Positions 1 to 7,759 of a DNA stretch of 56,872 nucleotides are shown here, piece after piece. The notes beneath the pieces are model-generated. The model was not told the DNA's origin. It worked only from the letters and a program-made list of their open reading frames with translations, and searched no databases. The stretch is from an uncultured Pelagibacteraceae bacterium (GTDB lineage: Bacteria; Pseudomonadota; Alphaproteobacteria; Pelagibacterales; Pelagibacteraceae). The stretch's first letter is position 1, and every line of letters begins with the position of its first letter. Position numbers and translations under genes: made by a program. The stretch spans positions 1-56,872 of the forward strand of contig CACEXE010000009.1 in assembly GCA_902563435.1 (NCBI GenBank), read 5' to 3'.

Positions 1-1
1 G

Positions 2-301
2 AAAATTAAATTCGCTATTACATTTATATCAATACTTTTTTTAACTGCAGGATGTCAAACTATTCAGAATAAAACCGACGAGGTTGTGGAAAAGGAAAAT
101 AAAAAATACGGTTTATTTGTTGGTGGAGATGTTAATAAAATGAAATTAGAATTAGGGGCTCCTAACGAAGATATGGTCAATGATACAGGCAATGAAGTTT
201 TAATTTATAAAACAAAAAAATACGGTGTACCCTGTGAACGAAGATTTGAAGTCAATGCTAGCGGAACTATTATCGCTTTCAGTTCTAGTGGATGTTTTTA
301 A
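2..301 (+). CDS. Small lipoprotein, 5' end cut by the window edge
   Basis: The frame is open from base 2 and begins KIKFAITFISILFLTAGC, a lipoprotein signal peptide with lipobox LTAGC. Base 1 is G, so the true ATG most likely starts two bases outside the window. After the lipidated Cys come about 80 residues. A short linker is followed by a compact region with the phrase KYGVPCERRFEVNASG and a final Cys, which suggests a small folded domain anchored in a membrane. A GTG at 86 would give a shorter protein without the signal and is an unlikely start. I do not recognise the family and propose no function. A strong hairpin follows the stop codon. Confidence 0.75.
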   Translation, partial: KIKFAITFISILFLTAGCQTIQNKTDEVVEKENKKYGLFVGGDVNKMKLELGAPNEDMVNDTGNEVLIYKTKKYGVPCERRFEVNASGTIIAFSSSGCF

Positions 302-302
302 A

Positions 303-324
303 CTTGTGGGGCAAACCCCACAAG
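303..324. terminator. Hairpin between convergent genes, probable bidirectional terminator
   Basis: A perfect 9-bp inverted repeat, CTTGTGGGG / CCCCACAAG, encloses a 4-base loop. It lies directly after the lipoprotein stop and before the stop of the convergent hsp20 gene. GC-rich stems are rare in this A+T-rich DNA. On the minus strand the stem is followed by an A/T-rich stretch. The T tract is weak on both sides, so termination is inferred from position and stem strength. Confidence 0.6.
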
Positions 325-339
325 CAAGGTTTAAATTAT

Positions 340-786
340 TTACTTAATATCAATAAGTCTTTTTTTCTTATGATCTGGTAAAATTCTTTCACAAGCAATT
401 GTCAAAAGACCGTCCTTAAGTTCAGCTCCTTTTACTTTTACATCATCTGCAATAGTAAAAGATCTCGCAAATTGTCTTTGTGATATTCCTTTGTGAATTA
501 TTTCACCATCTACATTTTGATCATCAGACTTATTAAGCTGTTTAGTTCTAACAGTTAATATATTATCTTCGAACTCAACCTCGACATCTTTTTTATTAAA
601 ACCAGCTAAAGCAACTTCTATTGAATAGTTGTCTTTACCAGTTTTTCTTATGTTATATGGTGGATAATTTGATTGCATTGTCATGCCACCATTACCAAGC
701 ATACTTTCGAATTGGTCAAACATATCATCGAAACCAATAGAAAACGGTCTTAGTGAGTTAAAGATAGATAGATCCTTACTTGTCAT
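340..786 (-). CDS. Small heat-shock protein, Hsp20 / alpha-crystallin family
   Basis: This 148-residue protein is an ATP-independent holdase that binds unfolding proteins in the cytoplasm. The alpha-crystallin domain covers about residues 45-140. It carries family phrases such as YSIEVALAGF, DNILTVRT and a C-terminal GLLTIACER segment. I place the start at 786 (MTSKDLS) because AAGGAG sits seven bases upstream. A longer reading from 810 would place that ribosome site inside the gene. Upstream lie a sigma-32/sigma-70-like promoter and two hairpins, the second of which covers the ribosome site. This suggests control by both heat-shock transcription and an RNA thermometer. The gene is IbpA/HspA-like, but I cannot assign an orthologue. 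Confidence 0.92.
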   Translation of the reverse strand: MTSKDLSIFNSLRPFSIGFDDMFDQFESMLGNGGMTMQSNYPPYNIRKTGKDNYSIEVALAGFNKKDVEVEFEDNILTVRTKQLNKSDDQNVDGEIIHKGISQRQFARSFTIADDVKVKGAELKDGLLTIACERILPDHKKKRLIDIK

Positions 787-844
787 ATTTACTCCTTTTT
801 GTTTAAGCAAGTTAATTTATGTAAGCCCCAATAAGGCGGCTTAC
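787..844 (-). promoter_or_regulatory. Candidate ROSE-like RNA thermometer in the hsp20 leader
   Basis: Read on the minus strand, the leader forms two hairpins. The first (844-821) has a 7-bp GUAAGCC/GGCUUAC-type stem. In the second, ACUUGCU at 812-806 pairs with AGGAGU at 796-791, leaving one unpaired G. The helix extends by AUU (816-814) with AAU (789-787) across a single A-A mismatch, and the loop is 9 nt. This hides the whole Shine-Dalgarno sequence and ends one base before the AUG. ROSE elements, known upstream of small heat-shock genes in alpha- and gammaproteobacteria, have this layout: stable 5' stems plus a weak last stem in which UUGCU faces the ribosome site around a non-canonical G. 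The pairing is read from sequence and the function is inferred. Confidence 0.55.
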
Positions 845-848
845 AATA

Positions 849-878
849 ATTATATGGTATTTAATTTTAAAATTTCAA
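849..878 (-). promoter_or_regulatory. Probable hsp20 promoter
   Basis: On the minus strand TTGAAA (878-873) is followed after 18 bases by TATAAT (854-849). The same stretch reads aTTGAAA...acCATATA, close to the sigma-32 pattern CTTGAAA/CCCCATnT. Transcription would start near 842, at the base of the first leader hairpin. This is inference from motif match only. Confidence 0.4.
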
Positions 879-889
879 TGCAAATAATG

Positions 890-2966
890 TTAATATTTTT
901 CAGTAATTTTCAAAGCAAAGCTATAATCAATGGCTATTTCTTCGATTGCGCCATCCCTGCCTGATTTTCCTCCATGACCAGCATTCATTTCAGTTTTTAA
1001 TAATAATAAATTATTATCTGTTTTATAGTCTCTTAATTTTGCAGTGAATTTTGCAGGTTCGTCAAATAGAACCCTATTATCACTTAGACTTGTAGTTATT
1101 AAAATATGAGGATAATCCATTTTTTTGATGTTGTTATAAGGAGCATATGAATAAATATAATCAAAATGATCTTTATTATCTTTTGCATTTCCAAATTCAT
1201 CAAACTCCCCAACTGTTAAAGGCAGTGAATGGTCAAGATTAGTTGTTAATGAGTCTACGAATGGAACAGCCATTATTACTCCTAAAAACAGTTCTGGAGC
1301 TTTATTTATAACTGCACCCATAAGTAATCCACCTGCAGAACCACCCATCCCTATAATTTTACTTTTTGAAGTATATTTTTTTTCAATCAAATATTTTCCA
1401 ACAGCTATATAATCTTCAAAGGTATTTTTTTTATTTAAAAGCTTTCCTTCTTTCCACCATTTCATCCCTCTTTCCATTCCACCTCTAATATGTGCTGTTA
1501 CCCAGATTATATCTCTATTTATTAAACTTAATCGGGTAGAAGAAAATCCTGGAGACATTGAATTTCCATATGATCCATAACCGTAAAGTAAAAGATTTGA
1601 TGAACCGTCCAAAATAGTATCTTTGTGTCTTGTAATAGTTAAAGGAACCATCCTTCCATCATGAGATGGGCACTCAAGACGCTCCACAATATAATCATCT
1701 GGATCGTGTCCAGATGGAATTTCTTGTTCTTTAACAAGTTTCTTATCTTTCGATTTTAAATTATATAAAAAAGTCTTCCCTGGTGTTTTAGGTGATGAAT
1801 ACGATAAATATACATTGTCTGTGTTTTTATCTTTTTGAGTTAATGATATACTTGGAACAATTACTTTTTCGTCGCTAAAAATAATCTCTTCTTCTTGACT
1901 TGTCTTTGGATCACGTAAAATTATTTTTCCAAGTGCATTAGATGTTTCAGATCGAATTATCCAATTATTTAAAAATACTAAACCTCCTATCAATACCTCA
2001 TCTTTTGCATTAACAAATGGCTCCCATTTTTGTTCAACTAAGTTATTACATCTATCGATCTTAAAATCTTCAGCATTTTCATTAGTATGTTTATAAAAAT
2101 AGTCATCCCAAGAATTAATCGAGTATATTATTCCCCTTTTTCTCGTTTGGATTAATTTGGGATTTGGATTATTTTCATCAACTTCAAAGTAATATTGTTC
2201 TGAAGTATTATGGTCAGAACTTGTAATTATGAAATATTTCTCATCTGAACTAAGGCCAATCCCAACAGTGAATGCTTCGCTTTTTTTCTTCAAAAATCAA
2301 TAAATCATCTTTTGTTGCCGATCCAATTTCATGTCTATAAATAGTTCTAGGCCTATGATGTTTATCTAATTTTGAATAAAATATATATTTATCATCCAAA
2401 CTAAATTCGATGCTACCACTCGTTTCCTCAATTTTTTCAGTGACTAAATTTCCAGATTTTATGTTTCTTATATAAATTGTATAGTATTCAGATCCTTTTA
2501 AATCTAAAGAATATCCAAGATACTCATCATTAAAGCTTACCTCTAAGTCACCTAAACCAAAATATTCTGTTTTAAGTTTCTCCTTCTCTTTATCGCCGTT
2601 CCAAATTTCTTCAATTTGATCTTCGCCAATTTTTTTTCTTAATTTAATCGAATAATTTCCTTTTGCTGTGGTTTTAGTCCAATACTCATAGTTTTTGTCT
2701 TTGTAAGGGAGTGACTCATCATCTAGTTTGATTCTTGCTTTAATTTCATCAAAAAGTTTTTTTTGGATTTTTTTTGTACCTTTCATTTGGTCAGAAAAAT
2801 ATTCATTTTCATCTTCTAAATATTTTCTTACCTCAGGCAAAAGTTTTGAGCTATCTCTTAAAACCTCAAGAATATTTGGTTGATGAATCCAACTATAATC
2901 GTCTGTCCAAGACTTATTGTGACAAGATTTTATTTCAGGTTTCTTTTCAAGCTGTGGTAGTTTCAT
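890..2966 (-). pseudogene. ptrB: Oligopeptidase B (S9A serine peptidase), interrupted by a one-base frameshift
   Basis: Two overlapping frames make up one prolyl-oligopeptidase-family protein of about 691 residues, the usual length of oligopeptidase B. The first frame (2966 down to about 2288) holds the N-terminal propeller half and reads into a TAG shortly after LLIFEEK. The second continues with SEAFTVGIGLSSDEKY and the alpha/beta-hydrolase domain. The switch lies in a run of seven A on the coding strand (2281-2287); six A would restore one frame. The catalytic triad is intact: Ser in GGSAGG (codon 1337-1339), Asp in SDNRV and His in NAGHGGKSG. It would cleave short peptides after basic residues. 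The second frame has only an unconvincing TTG start, so it is not a separate gene. The change may be a read error or a real mutation. Confidence 0.85.
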
Positions 2967-2984
2967 TTTAAATTAAATTAATAT

Positions 2985-3494
2985 ATGAATATTTTTTTTA
3001 TAACACTGATTATTTTTGTCGTTGTATATGTCCTTCTAACTTGGTTTGCTAGAACTTCTGCTAAAAAAATTTCAAGATTTATAAGAATATTAATAATTAT
3101 TTCTGCGATAGTATTGGCTGTTATAATGGCTTATGCGGGAAGGTATATATTTTCATTACCTTTTGTGCTTGCAATCTTACCGTTGATAAAAACAAAAGCT
3201 GGAATATCTTTATTTCAACTTCTTAGATTGTGGGGACTTTTCAGAGTTTTAAGAAATTCAGGTAGATTTAATTTTAATAATTTTAACCAATCTGTAAACA
3301 AACAGAGCATATCCTTAGATGAAGCATATAAGATACTAAATTTAAAATCTGATATAAAATATACCAAAGAACAGGTCATGAAATCTTATAAGTCTATTAT
3401 GAAAAAAATCCATCCAGACGTAAGTCCAGAACTAACTAGACTTGCATCGATAGTAAATGAAGCAAAAGATATTGTGATAAAAAATATTAGTTAA
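2985..3494 (+). CDS. Membrane-anchored J-domain protein (Tim14/DjlC-like)
   Basis: This 169-residue protein has two hydrophobic stretches, about residues 4-22 and 32-68. A C-terminal J-domain (about 107-169) carries the HPD tripeptide at 143-145 in KKIHPDVSPE. A J-domain at the end of a membrane protein recalls mitochondrial Tim14/Pam18 and related alphaproteobacterial proteins, which recruit DnaK to the membrane. It is divergent from the oligopeptidase B gene with only 18 A/T bases between the start codons, so any promoter must overlap coding sequence. Its last 8 bases overlap the end of the convergent glycosyltransferase gene. The J-domain call is firm; partner and substrate are unknown. 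Confidence 0.88.
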   Translation: MNIFFITLIIFVVVYVLLTWFARTSAKKISRFIRILIIISAIVLAVIMAYAGRYIFSLPFVLAILPLIKTKAGISLFQLLRLWGLFRVLRNSGRFNFNNFNQSVNKQSISLDEAYKILNLKSDIKYTKEQVMKSYKSIMKKIHPDVSPELTRLASIVNEAKDIVIKNIS

Positions 3495-4440
3495 TAATTG
3501 ATTTAAATTTTTTAAAAATCTTTTCTGGATTAATTTTTTCTTTACCCCTTGAATTATGTGAAACAAAATTCATACCATCAGGGATTATAGGATACATATT
3601 TGAACTATAGCTGCCATACAATAAGGGTGTATCACTCATTAAAACTATTGTAGGAACGCCTAAAGCAGCTGATAGGTGACTGAAACTTGAATCGTTACAT
3701 ATAGCTATTCTACAATTCTTTATAATTGGCAAAATTTCAGAAATTGAATTATTATCCAAAGGAACACAAATTTCTTTATATGATGACAATATACTGTTAA
3801 GTATTGATTGTTCTTCCTTATTTTTGCCTGTCGCTAAATAAAACATACAGTCATAATTTTTAATAGCTAGTTCTATGAATTTTTTAAATTTATCAGCTGG
3901 GATTCTTTTAGAGGGACCAGAGCCACCTATTCCAAGTAAAATATTAATTTTATCTTTTGAAATTGAAAGTTTTTGGGCAGCTATTTTTATTGAACTTTCA
4001 TTAATTTTTATTTGAGGATTGCTTTCTACTTTTAAATTTATCTTATCTAACAATTTATTTGCAGCATCGATAATGTGTTGTTCTTTTTTCTCAAATAACG
4101 GGTACTGATATATATTTTTTATCCCCGCACTTTTACAAACAAGTCTATATCTTAGCGATGAATTAAAAATAAAAACCTTATCAAATAAATTTTTTTTTAT
4201 TTCATTTTTTAATTTGAAAAAACCCAATATACCACTGTGCTCATCGTTTTGATTATCCCTTTTTAAGTAAATTATATTTTTTAAAAAATTTAAATTTTTT
4301 GTATATTCTTCAGCTTTTGTACTCTCTTTTGCTAAAAGAGTAATTGGTGAATTATATTTTTTAGAGATTGCTTCTATAAAAGGTAAGAAAATTACCATAT
4401 CTCCAATACCCATACGATTTTGTATAACAAGTATATTCAT
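3487..4440 (-). CDS. Glycosyltransferase family 9 (heptosyltransferase-like)
   Basis: The 317-residue protein opens with MNILVIQNRMGIGDMVIFLP, typical of GT9 ADP-heptose:LPS heptosyltransferases. The second Rossmann half has LLGIGGSGPSKR (about 168-179) and the donor-site region CNDSSFSHLSAALGVPTIVL (248-267). Such enzymes add sugars to the lipopolysaccharide core at the inner face of the cytoplasmic membrane. Many GT9 members use other donors, so the sugar is not established. It stands apart from the lipid A genes further along the window. A 48-base gap separates it from the divergent DapA-like gene. Confidence 0.85.
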   Translation of the reverse strand: MNILVIQNRMGIGDMVIFLPFIEAISKKYNSPITLLAKESTKAEEYTKNLNFLKNIIYLKRDNQNDEHSGILGFFKLKNEIKKNLFDKVFIFNSSLRYRLVCKSAGIKNIYQYPLFEKKEQHIIDAANKLLDKINLKVESNPQIKINESSIKIAAQKLSISKDKINILLGIGGSGPSKRIPADKFKKFIELAIKNYDCMFYLATGKNKEEQSILNSILSSYKEICVPLDNNSISEILPIIKNCRIAICNDSSFSHLSAALGVPTIVLMSDTPLLYGSYSSNMYPIIPDGMNFVSHNSRGKEKINPEKIFKKFKSIIN

Positions 4441-4488
4441 ATGTTTTTATAACCTTTACTAATTTGAATTTTTATATAAATTTTAACA

Positions 4489-5373
4489 ATGGAACAAATT
4501 AAAGGTGTATATGCTGCTGGTTTATCAGTTTTAGATAAAAATTTAGCATTAGACATTAAAAATACCATTAAACACGCTGAAAATGTCATTGATTTAGGAT
4601 GTCACGGTGTTGTTTTTTTCGGGAGCACCGGACAGTCCCAACTAATATCCTTAAGTGAAAAAATTCAATTAATTAATGAGCTACCTAAGAGTAGATATAA
4701 AAGTAAATTTATAATTGGAACTGGTCTCAATTCTTTAATCGATACAATAAATTTAATGAAAATTTCTAAATCTATGGGTTTTAATAATTTTTTAATAATG
4801 CCACCGGCTTATTATAAGTATGGAGACGAAGATGTGATCAATTTCTATTCTAGAATCATTAAAGAGATTAATGATTGTAAAATTATTCTATATAATTTTG
4901 AAAAACTTTGTGGATATAAATTTAGTGTTCAATGTGTGGTAAATTTGGTTCAAAAATTCCCTGATCAAATTATTGGTGTAAAGGATAGCAGTTATAATTT
5001 ATTTGAAACTTTGAAAATTAAAAATTTTTCAATTTTCCCAGGTTCTGAAGCAAAATTATTAAAAGGTCTAGAATTGGGATGCCATGGTATAATTACTGCA
5101 ACAACAAATGTTACAGGTCACTTAGCTAGAAAAATTTATGATAATTTCCACAATAATCTAGATCTATCATCTAATCAAAATTTGTGTGATGTAAGGAAAT
5201 CTTTCGACAAATATAACTTAATTTCAAGTCTCCACACTCTTATGGCAGAAAAAAATTCAATATACGGATATCTTTTGCCTCCATTAAAATTATTAGAACA
5301 AGCAGAAAAAAATGATTTATTATCAAACCTTGAAAAACTAAATTTTAATATGGAGATATTAAAGGCGGCATAA
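4489..5373 (+). CDS. DapA/NanA-family aldolase, substrate uncertain
   Basis: The 294-residue protein is a class I aldolase of the dihydrodipicolinate synthase/N-acetylneuraminate lyase family. The Schiff-base Lys is K165 in IIGVKDSS, the Tyr is Y135 in IILYNFEKLCG, and GSTGQS stands at 45-50. True DapA has GTTGE and an Arg after the YN segment that holds the second carboxylate of its substrate. Here Q replaces E and KLCG replaces the Arg region. Lysine biosynthesis is therefore doubtful and an aldolase for a different 2-keto acid is more likely. It is followed after two bases by cfa, so the two are probably co-transcribed. Confidence 0.85.
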   Translation: MEQIKGVYAAGLSVLDKNLALDIKNTIKHAENVIDLGCHGVVFFGSTGQSQLISLSEKIQLINELPKSRYKSKFIIGTGLNSLIDTINLMKISKSMGFNNFLIMPPAYYKYGDEDVINFYSRIIKEINDCKIILYNFEKLCGYKFSVQCVVNLVQKFPDQIIGVKDSSYNLFETLKIKNFSIFPGSEAKLLKGLELGCHGIITATTNVTGHLARKIYDNFHNNLDLSSNQNLCDVRKSFDKYNLISSLHTLMAEKNSIYGYLLPPLKLLEQAEKNDLLSNLEKLNFNMEILKAA

Positions 5374-5375
5374 AA

Positions 5376-6563
5376 ATGAGTTTAATAAGTTTTTTAAATA
5401 ATTTATTTAAGCAGGATGGTTTTGAACTAATAGACTCAAATTCAAAAAAATACGTTATAGGCAATCCAACAAAAGATAAACCTATCGTAATTAGATTTCT
5501 TGACCAAAAACTAATGCAAAAGTTACTTATAAATCCTGACTTATATTTTGGGGAAGCTTATATGAATGGATCTCTAGTAATAGAAAACGGTACACTTACA
5601 GATTTTTTAGATTTAGCTTTTAAAAATATTGGTAGAGGGAATATTAATTATTATGGAGCGGTAATAAAAAAAATAAAAGGTACGTTTGGATATCTTACGA
5701 ATTTAAATAAAATAATAAAATCAAAAGAAAATGTTGCACATCATTATGATATATCTGAAAAACTTTACGATTTATTTTTAGATAAAAATAGACAATATTC
5801 TTGTGCTTATTTTAAAAATGATAGTGATACTCTTGAACAAGCTCAAAACAACAAGATTCATCATATTATAAAAAAGCTAAACATCCAGCCAAACCAAAAA
5901 GTTTTAGATGTTGGTTCAGGATGGGGAACATTAGCATTAGCAATAGCAAAGGAGACAAATGCTAGTGTTACAGGAATAACATTGTCTGAAAATCAATTTG
6001 AATATAGTCAGAATAAAGCGAAAGAAATGAATTTATCAAATCAAGTAGACTTTAAACTCATTGATTATAGACAATTAAATGAGAAATTTGACAGGATTGT
6101 GAGTGTCGGAATGTTTGAGCATGTTGGTAGAAATTTTTATAGAACATATTTTAATAAAGTTTTTCAGCTTTTGAATGAAAAAGGAATAGCACTAATTCAT
6201 ACAATTGGTTCCTCTATGCCTCCGAGAGATCCACAACCATGGATACAAAAATATATTTTTCCTGGTGGTTACACGCCTAGCTTAAGTGAGATCTCAAAAC
6301 CAATCGAAAAGTCTGGTCTTATAGTGTCTGATATCGAGGTACTTAGAATGCATTATGCTCATACTCTAAGAAATTGGAAAGAGAGATTTTTATCAAAAAA
6401 AGATACAGTTTTAGATATGTTTGACGAAAAATTTTTTAGAATGTGGGAATTTTACTTAGCTAGTTGTGAAATGGCATTCAAATGGGGAGATCAGGTTGTA
6501 TTTCAATTACAATTAGCTAAAGATAATAGTTCTGTTCCTAATACTCGGGACTATATTTATTAA
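5376..6563 (+). CDS. cfa: Cyclopropane-fatty-acyl-phospholipid synthase family methyltransferase
   Basis: This 395-residue SAM-dependent enzyme belongs to the Cfa/mycolic acid methyltransferase family, which puts a methylene bridge across unsaturated acyl chains of membrane phospholipids. The N-terminal lipid-binding part (about 1-115) is followed by the family phrase HHYDISEKLYDLFLD and the SAM-binding loop VLDVGSGWGT (176-185). Further family phrases are VGMFEHVG and the C-terminal WEFYLASCEMAF. The start two bases after the aldolase stop and the full length support one operon. Some Cfa relatives methylate instead of cyclopropanating, which sequence alone does not settle. Confidence 0.9.
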   Translation: MSLISFLNNLFKQDGFELIDSNSKKYVIGNPTKDKPIVIRFLDQKLMQKLLINPDLYFGEAYMNGSLVIENGTLTDFLDLAFKNIGRGNINYYGAVIKKIKGTFGYLTNLNKIIKSKENVAHHYDISEKLYDLFLDKNRQYSCAYFKNDSDTLEQAQNNKIHHIIKKLNIQPNQKVLDVGSGWGTLALAIAKETNASVTGITLSENQFEYSQNKAKEMNLSNQVDFKLIDYRQLNEKFDRIVSVGMFEHVGRNFYRTYFNKVFQLLNEKGIALIHTIGSSMPPRDPQPWIQKYIFPGGYTPSLSEISKPIEKSGLIVSDIEVLRMHYAHTLRNWKERFLSKKDTVLDMFDEKFFRMWEFYLASCEMAFKWGDQVVFQLQLAKDNSSVPNTRDYIY

Positions 6564-6593
6564 AATATTACTGATAACTTAATACCAGTATTA

Positions 6594-7751
6594 ATGAAAA
6601 AAAATAAAAAAAAAAAGGTTAATAAGAAAAAAAAAATTAGCAAAATTACTTCAAAAATAAAAAAAAAAGTAAAGAAGAAGAGAAAAAATCTTAGGATTAA
6701 AAGAAAAAAAAATACAAATAAAAAGTTAGTTCTTAAAAAGAAGACTAAAGATAATTTAATTACAAAGGCAGCAAGAGTAGAGGAAAATATAAAATCAAAA
6801 TTAAATGTTAAAGTTAAATTTGACATTTTCGCAATTGATAGGGGTATCTCTAAATTCTTTAATTCTATTGATGGAAAAATTAATGAATTTAAATCTCAAA
6901 GAAAAGAAGAAAAAAGAAGGTTAAAATTAATTGAAATTGAAAAAAATGAAAGAGAAAAAGAAAGAATAAAAAAACAAAAGATATTACAAGAGGAAAAGCA
7001 ATTAAAATTAAAAGAGCAACAATTAAAAGATGAAGAAAGAATAGAAAAATTAAGAGCAAAAGACTTAAAATTATTTTTAAGAAAAGAACAAGCTCTTTTA
7101 AGAAAAGAACAATCAGAGAGACAAAAGAAATTTTTACAAGAATTAAAAATTCAAAAACAGATTGAAAGATTTAGAATAAGAGAGGTAAAAGAATTAGAGA
7201 AACTTGAAAAAATTTCTTTAAGAGAAAAAAGAGAAGATTATGGGGAACTCCAACAAAGAATAGAGAACTTAAAAAATAAATATAGATTAATAAGAGATCA
7301 AAAAATTAGAGAAAGAGTTGAGGCACTTGGCGTTAAGACAGATGAAGCTGATGATAGATCTGCATTACTTCAAAAAGAAAGAGAATATAATTTAGCGAGA
7401 CAAAAAATTGAGTTTGCTTTAGAAAGTTTTTATAGAAGTGCGAACAGCCTAGTTTTCCAATTAAACAAAAGATATATCACAAGACATATGTCTATTTTTA
7501 GATGTATAGATAAAAGATTTGAGACAGGAGAAATTTTTATCAAATGGGACGAGTCTACAGACGACGAGTGGTTAATTTTAATATATATAAAGGATAATTC
7601 ACCCGATAAAGGAATAATTATAGAAGATAAGACAAATGAGGAAAAAAATATGTCTCATGAGTTTAGAGCAAATGAAATATTTAAAGCCTCAGACTTGATG
7701 GTAGACTCTCTCACTCAGCTTATTTCAAAGAAAAGGCAAAAACAGCAGTAA
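6594..7751 (+). CDS. Uncharacterised Lys-rich coiled-coil protein
   Basis: The 385-residue protein has three parts. Residues 1-60 are largely Lys and Arg, like a histone H1 tail. Residues about 100-240 form a highly charged Glu/Lys/Arg heptad-like region, almost certainly a long coiled coil. Residues about 255-385 look globular, with ALESFYRSANSLVFQLNKRY and IFIKWDESTDDEWLILIYIK. There is no signal peptide or membrane segment. The basic tail suggests binding to nucleic acid or another polyanion, which is inference. It follows cfa by 30 bases on the same strand. I do not recognise a named family. The complementary strand is open at the 5' end only because poly-Lys codons lack stops when reversed. 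Confidence 0.8.
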   Translation: MKKNKKKKVNKKKKISKITSKIKKKVKKKRKNLRIKRKKNTNKKLVLKKKTKDNLITKAARVEENIKSKLNVKVKFDIFAIDRGISKFFNSIDGKINEFKSQRKEEKRRLKLIEIEKNEREKERIKKQKILQEEKQLKLKEQQLKDEERIEKLRAKDLKLFLRKEQALLRKEQSERQKKFLQELKIQKQIERFRIREVKELEKLEKISLREKREDYGELQQRIENLKNKYRLIRDQKIRERVEALGVKTDEADDRSALLQKEREYNLARQKIEFALESFYRSANSLVFQLNKRYITRHMSIFRCIDKRFETGEIFIKWDESTDDEWLILIYIKDNSPDKGIIIEDKTNEEKNMSHEFRANEIFKASDLMVDSLTQLISKKRQKQQ

Positions 7752-7759
7752 GCTATATT

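Noticed and set aside
821..844. First leader hairpin as the terminator of oligopeptidase B
   Set aside because: It is not followed by a U run on the minus strand and lies just downstream of a good promoter for hsp20, so a leader element is favoured. Dual use cannot be excluded.
890..2293. Separate gene starting at the TTG at 2293
   Set aside because: It has no ribosome site and lacks the N-terminal propeller. Its sequence continues that of the upstream frame with family-consistent spacing.
2270..2295. A AAA AAG slippery heptamer in the oligopeptidase B gene, as in programmed -1 frameshifting
   Set aside because: The heptamer is in frame, but a -1 shift leads to a TAA after 17 codons. The downstream half needs a +1 (or -2) shift, so a homopolymer indel explains the break better.
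6560..6826. Minus-strand hydrophobic ORF of 88 codons
   Set aside because: It is the complement of poly-Lys codons in the Lys-rich gene, which reads as Phe/Leu. No independent support.
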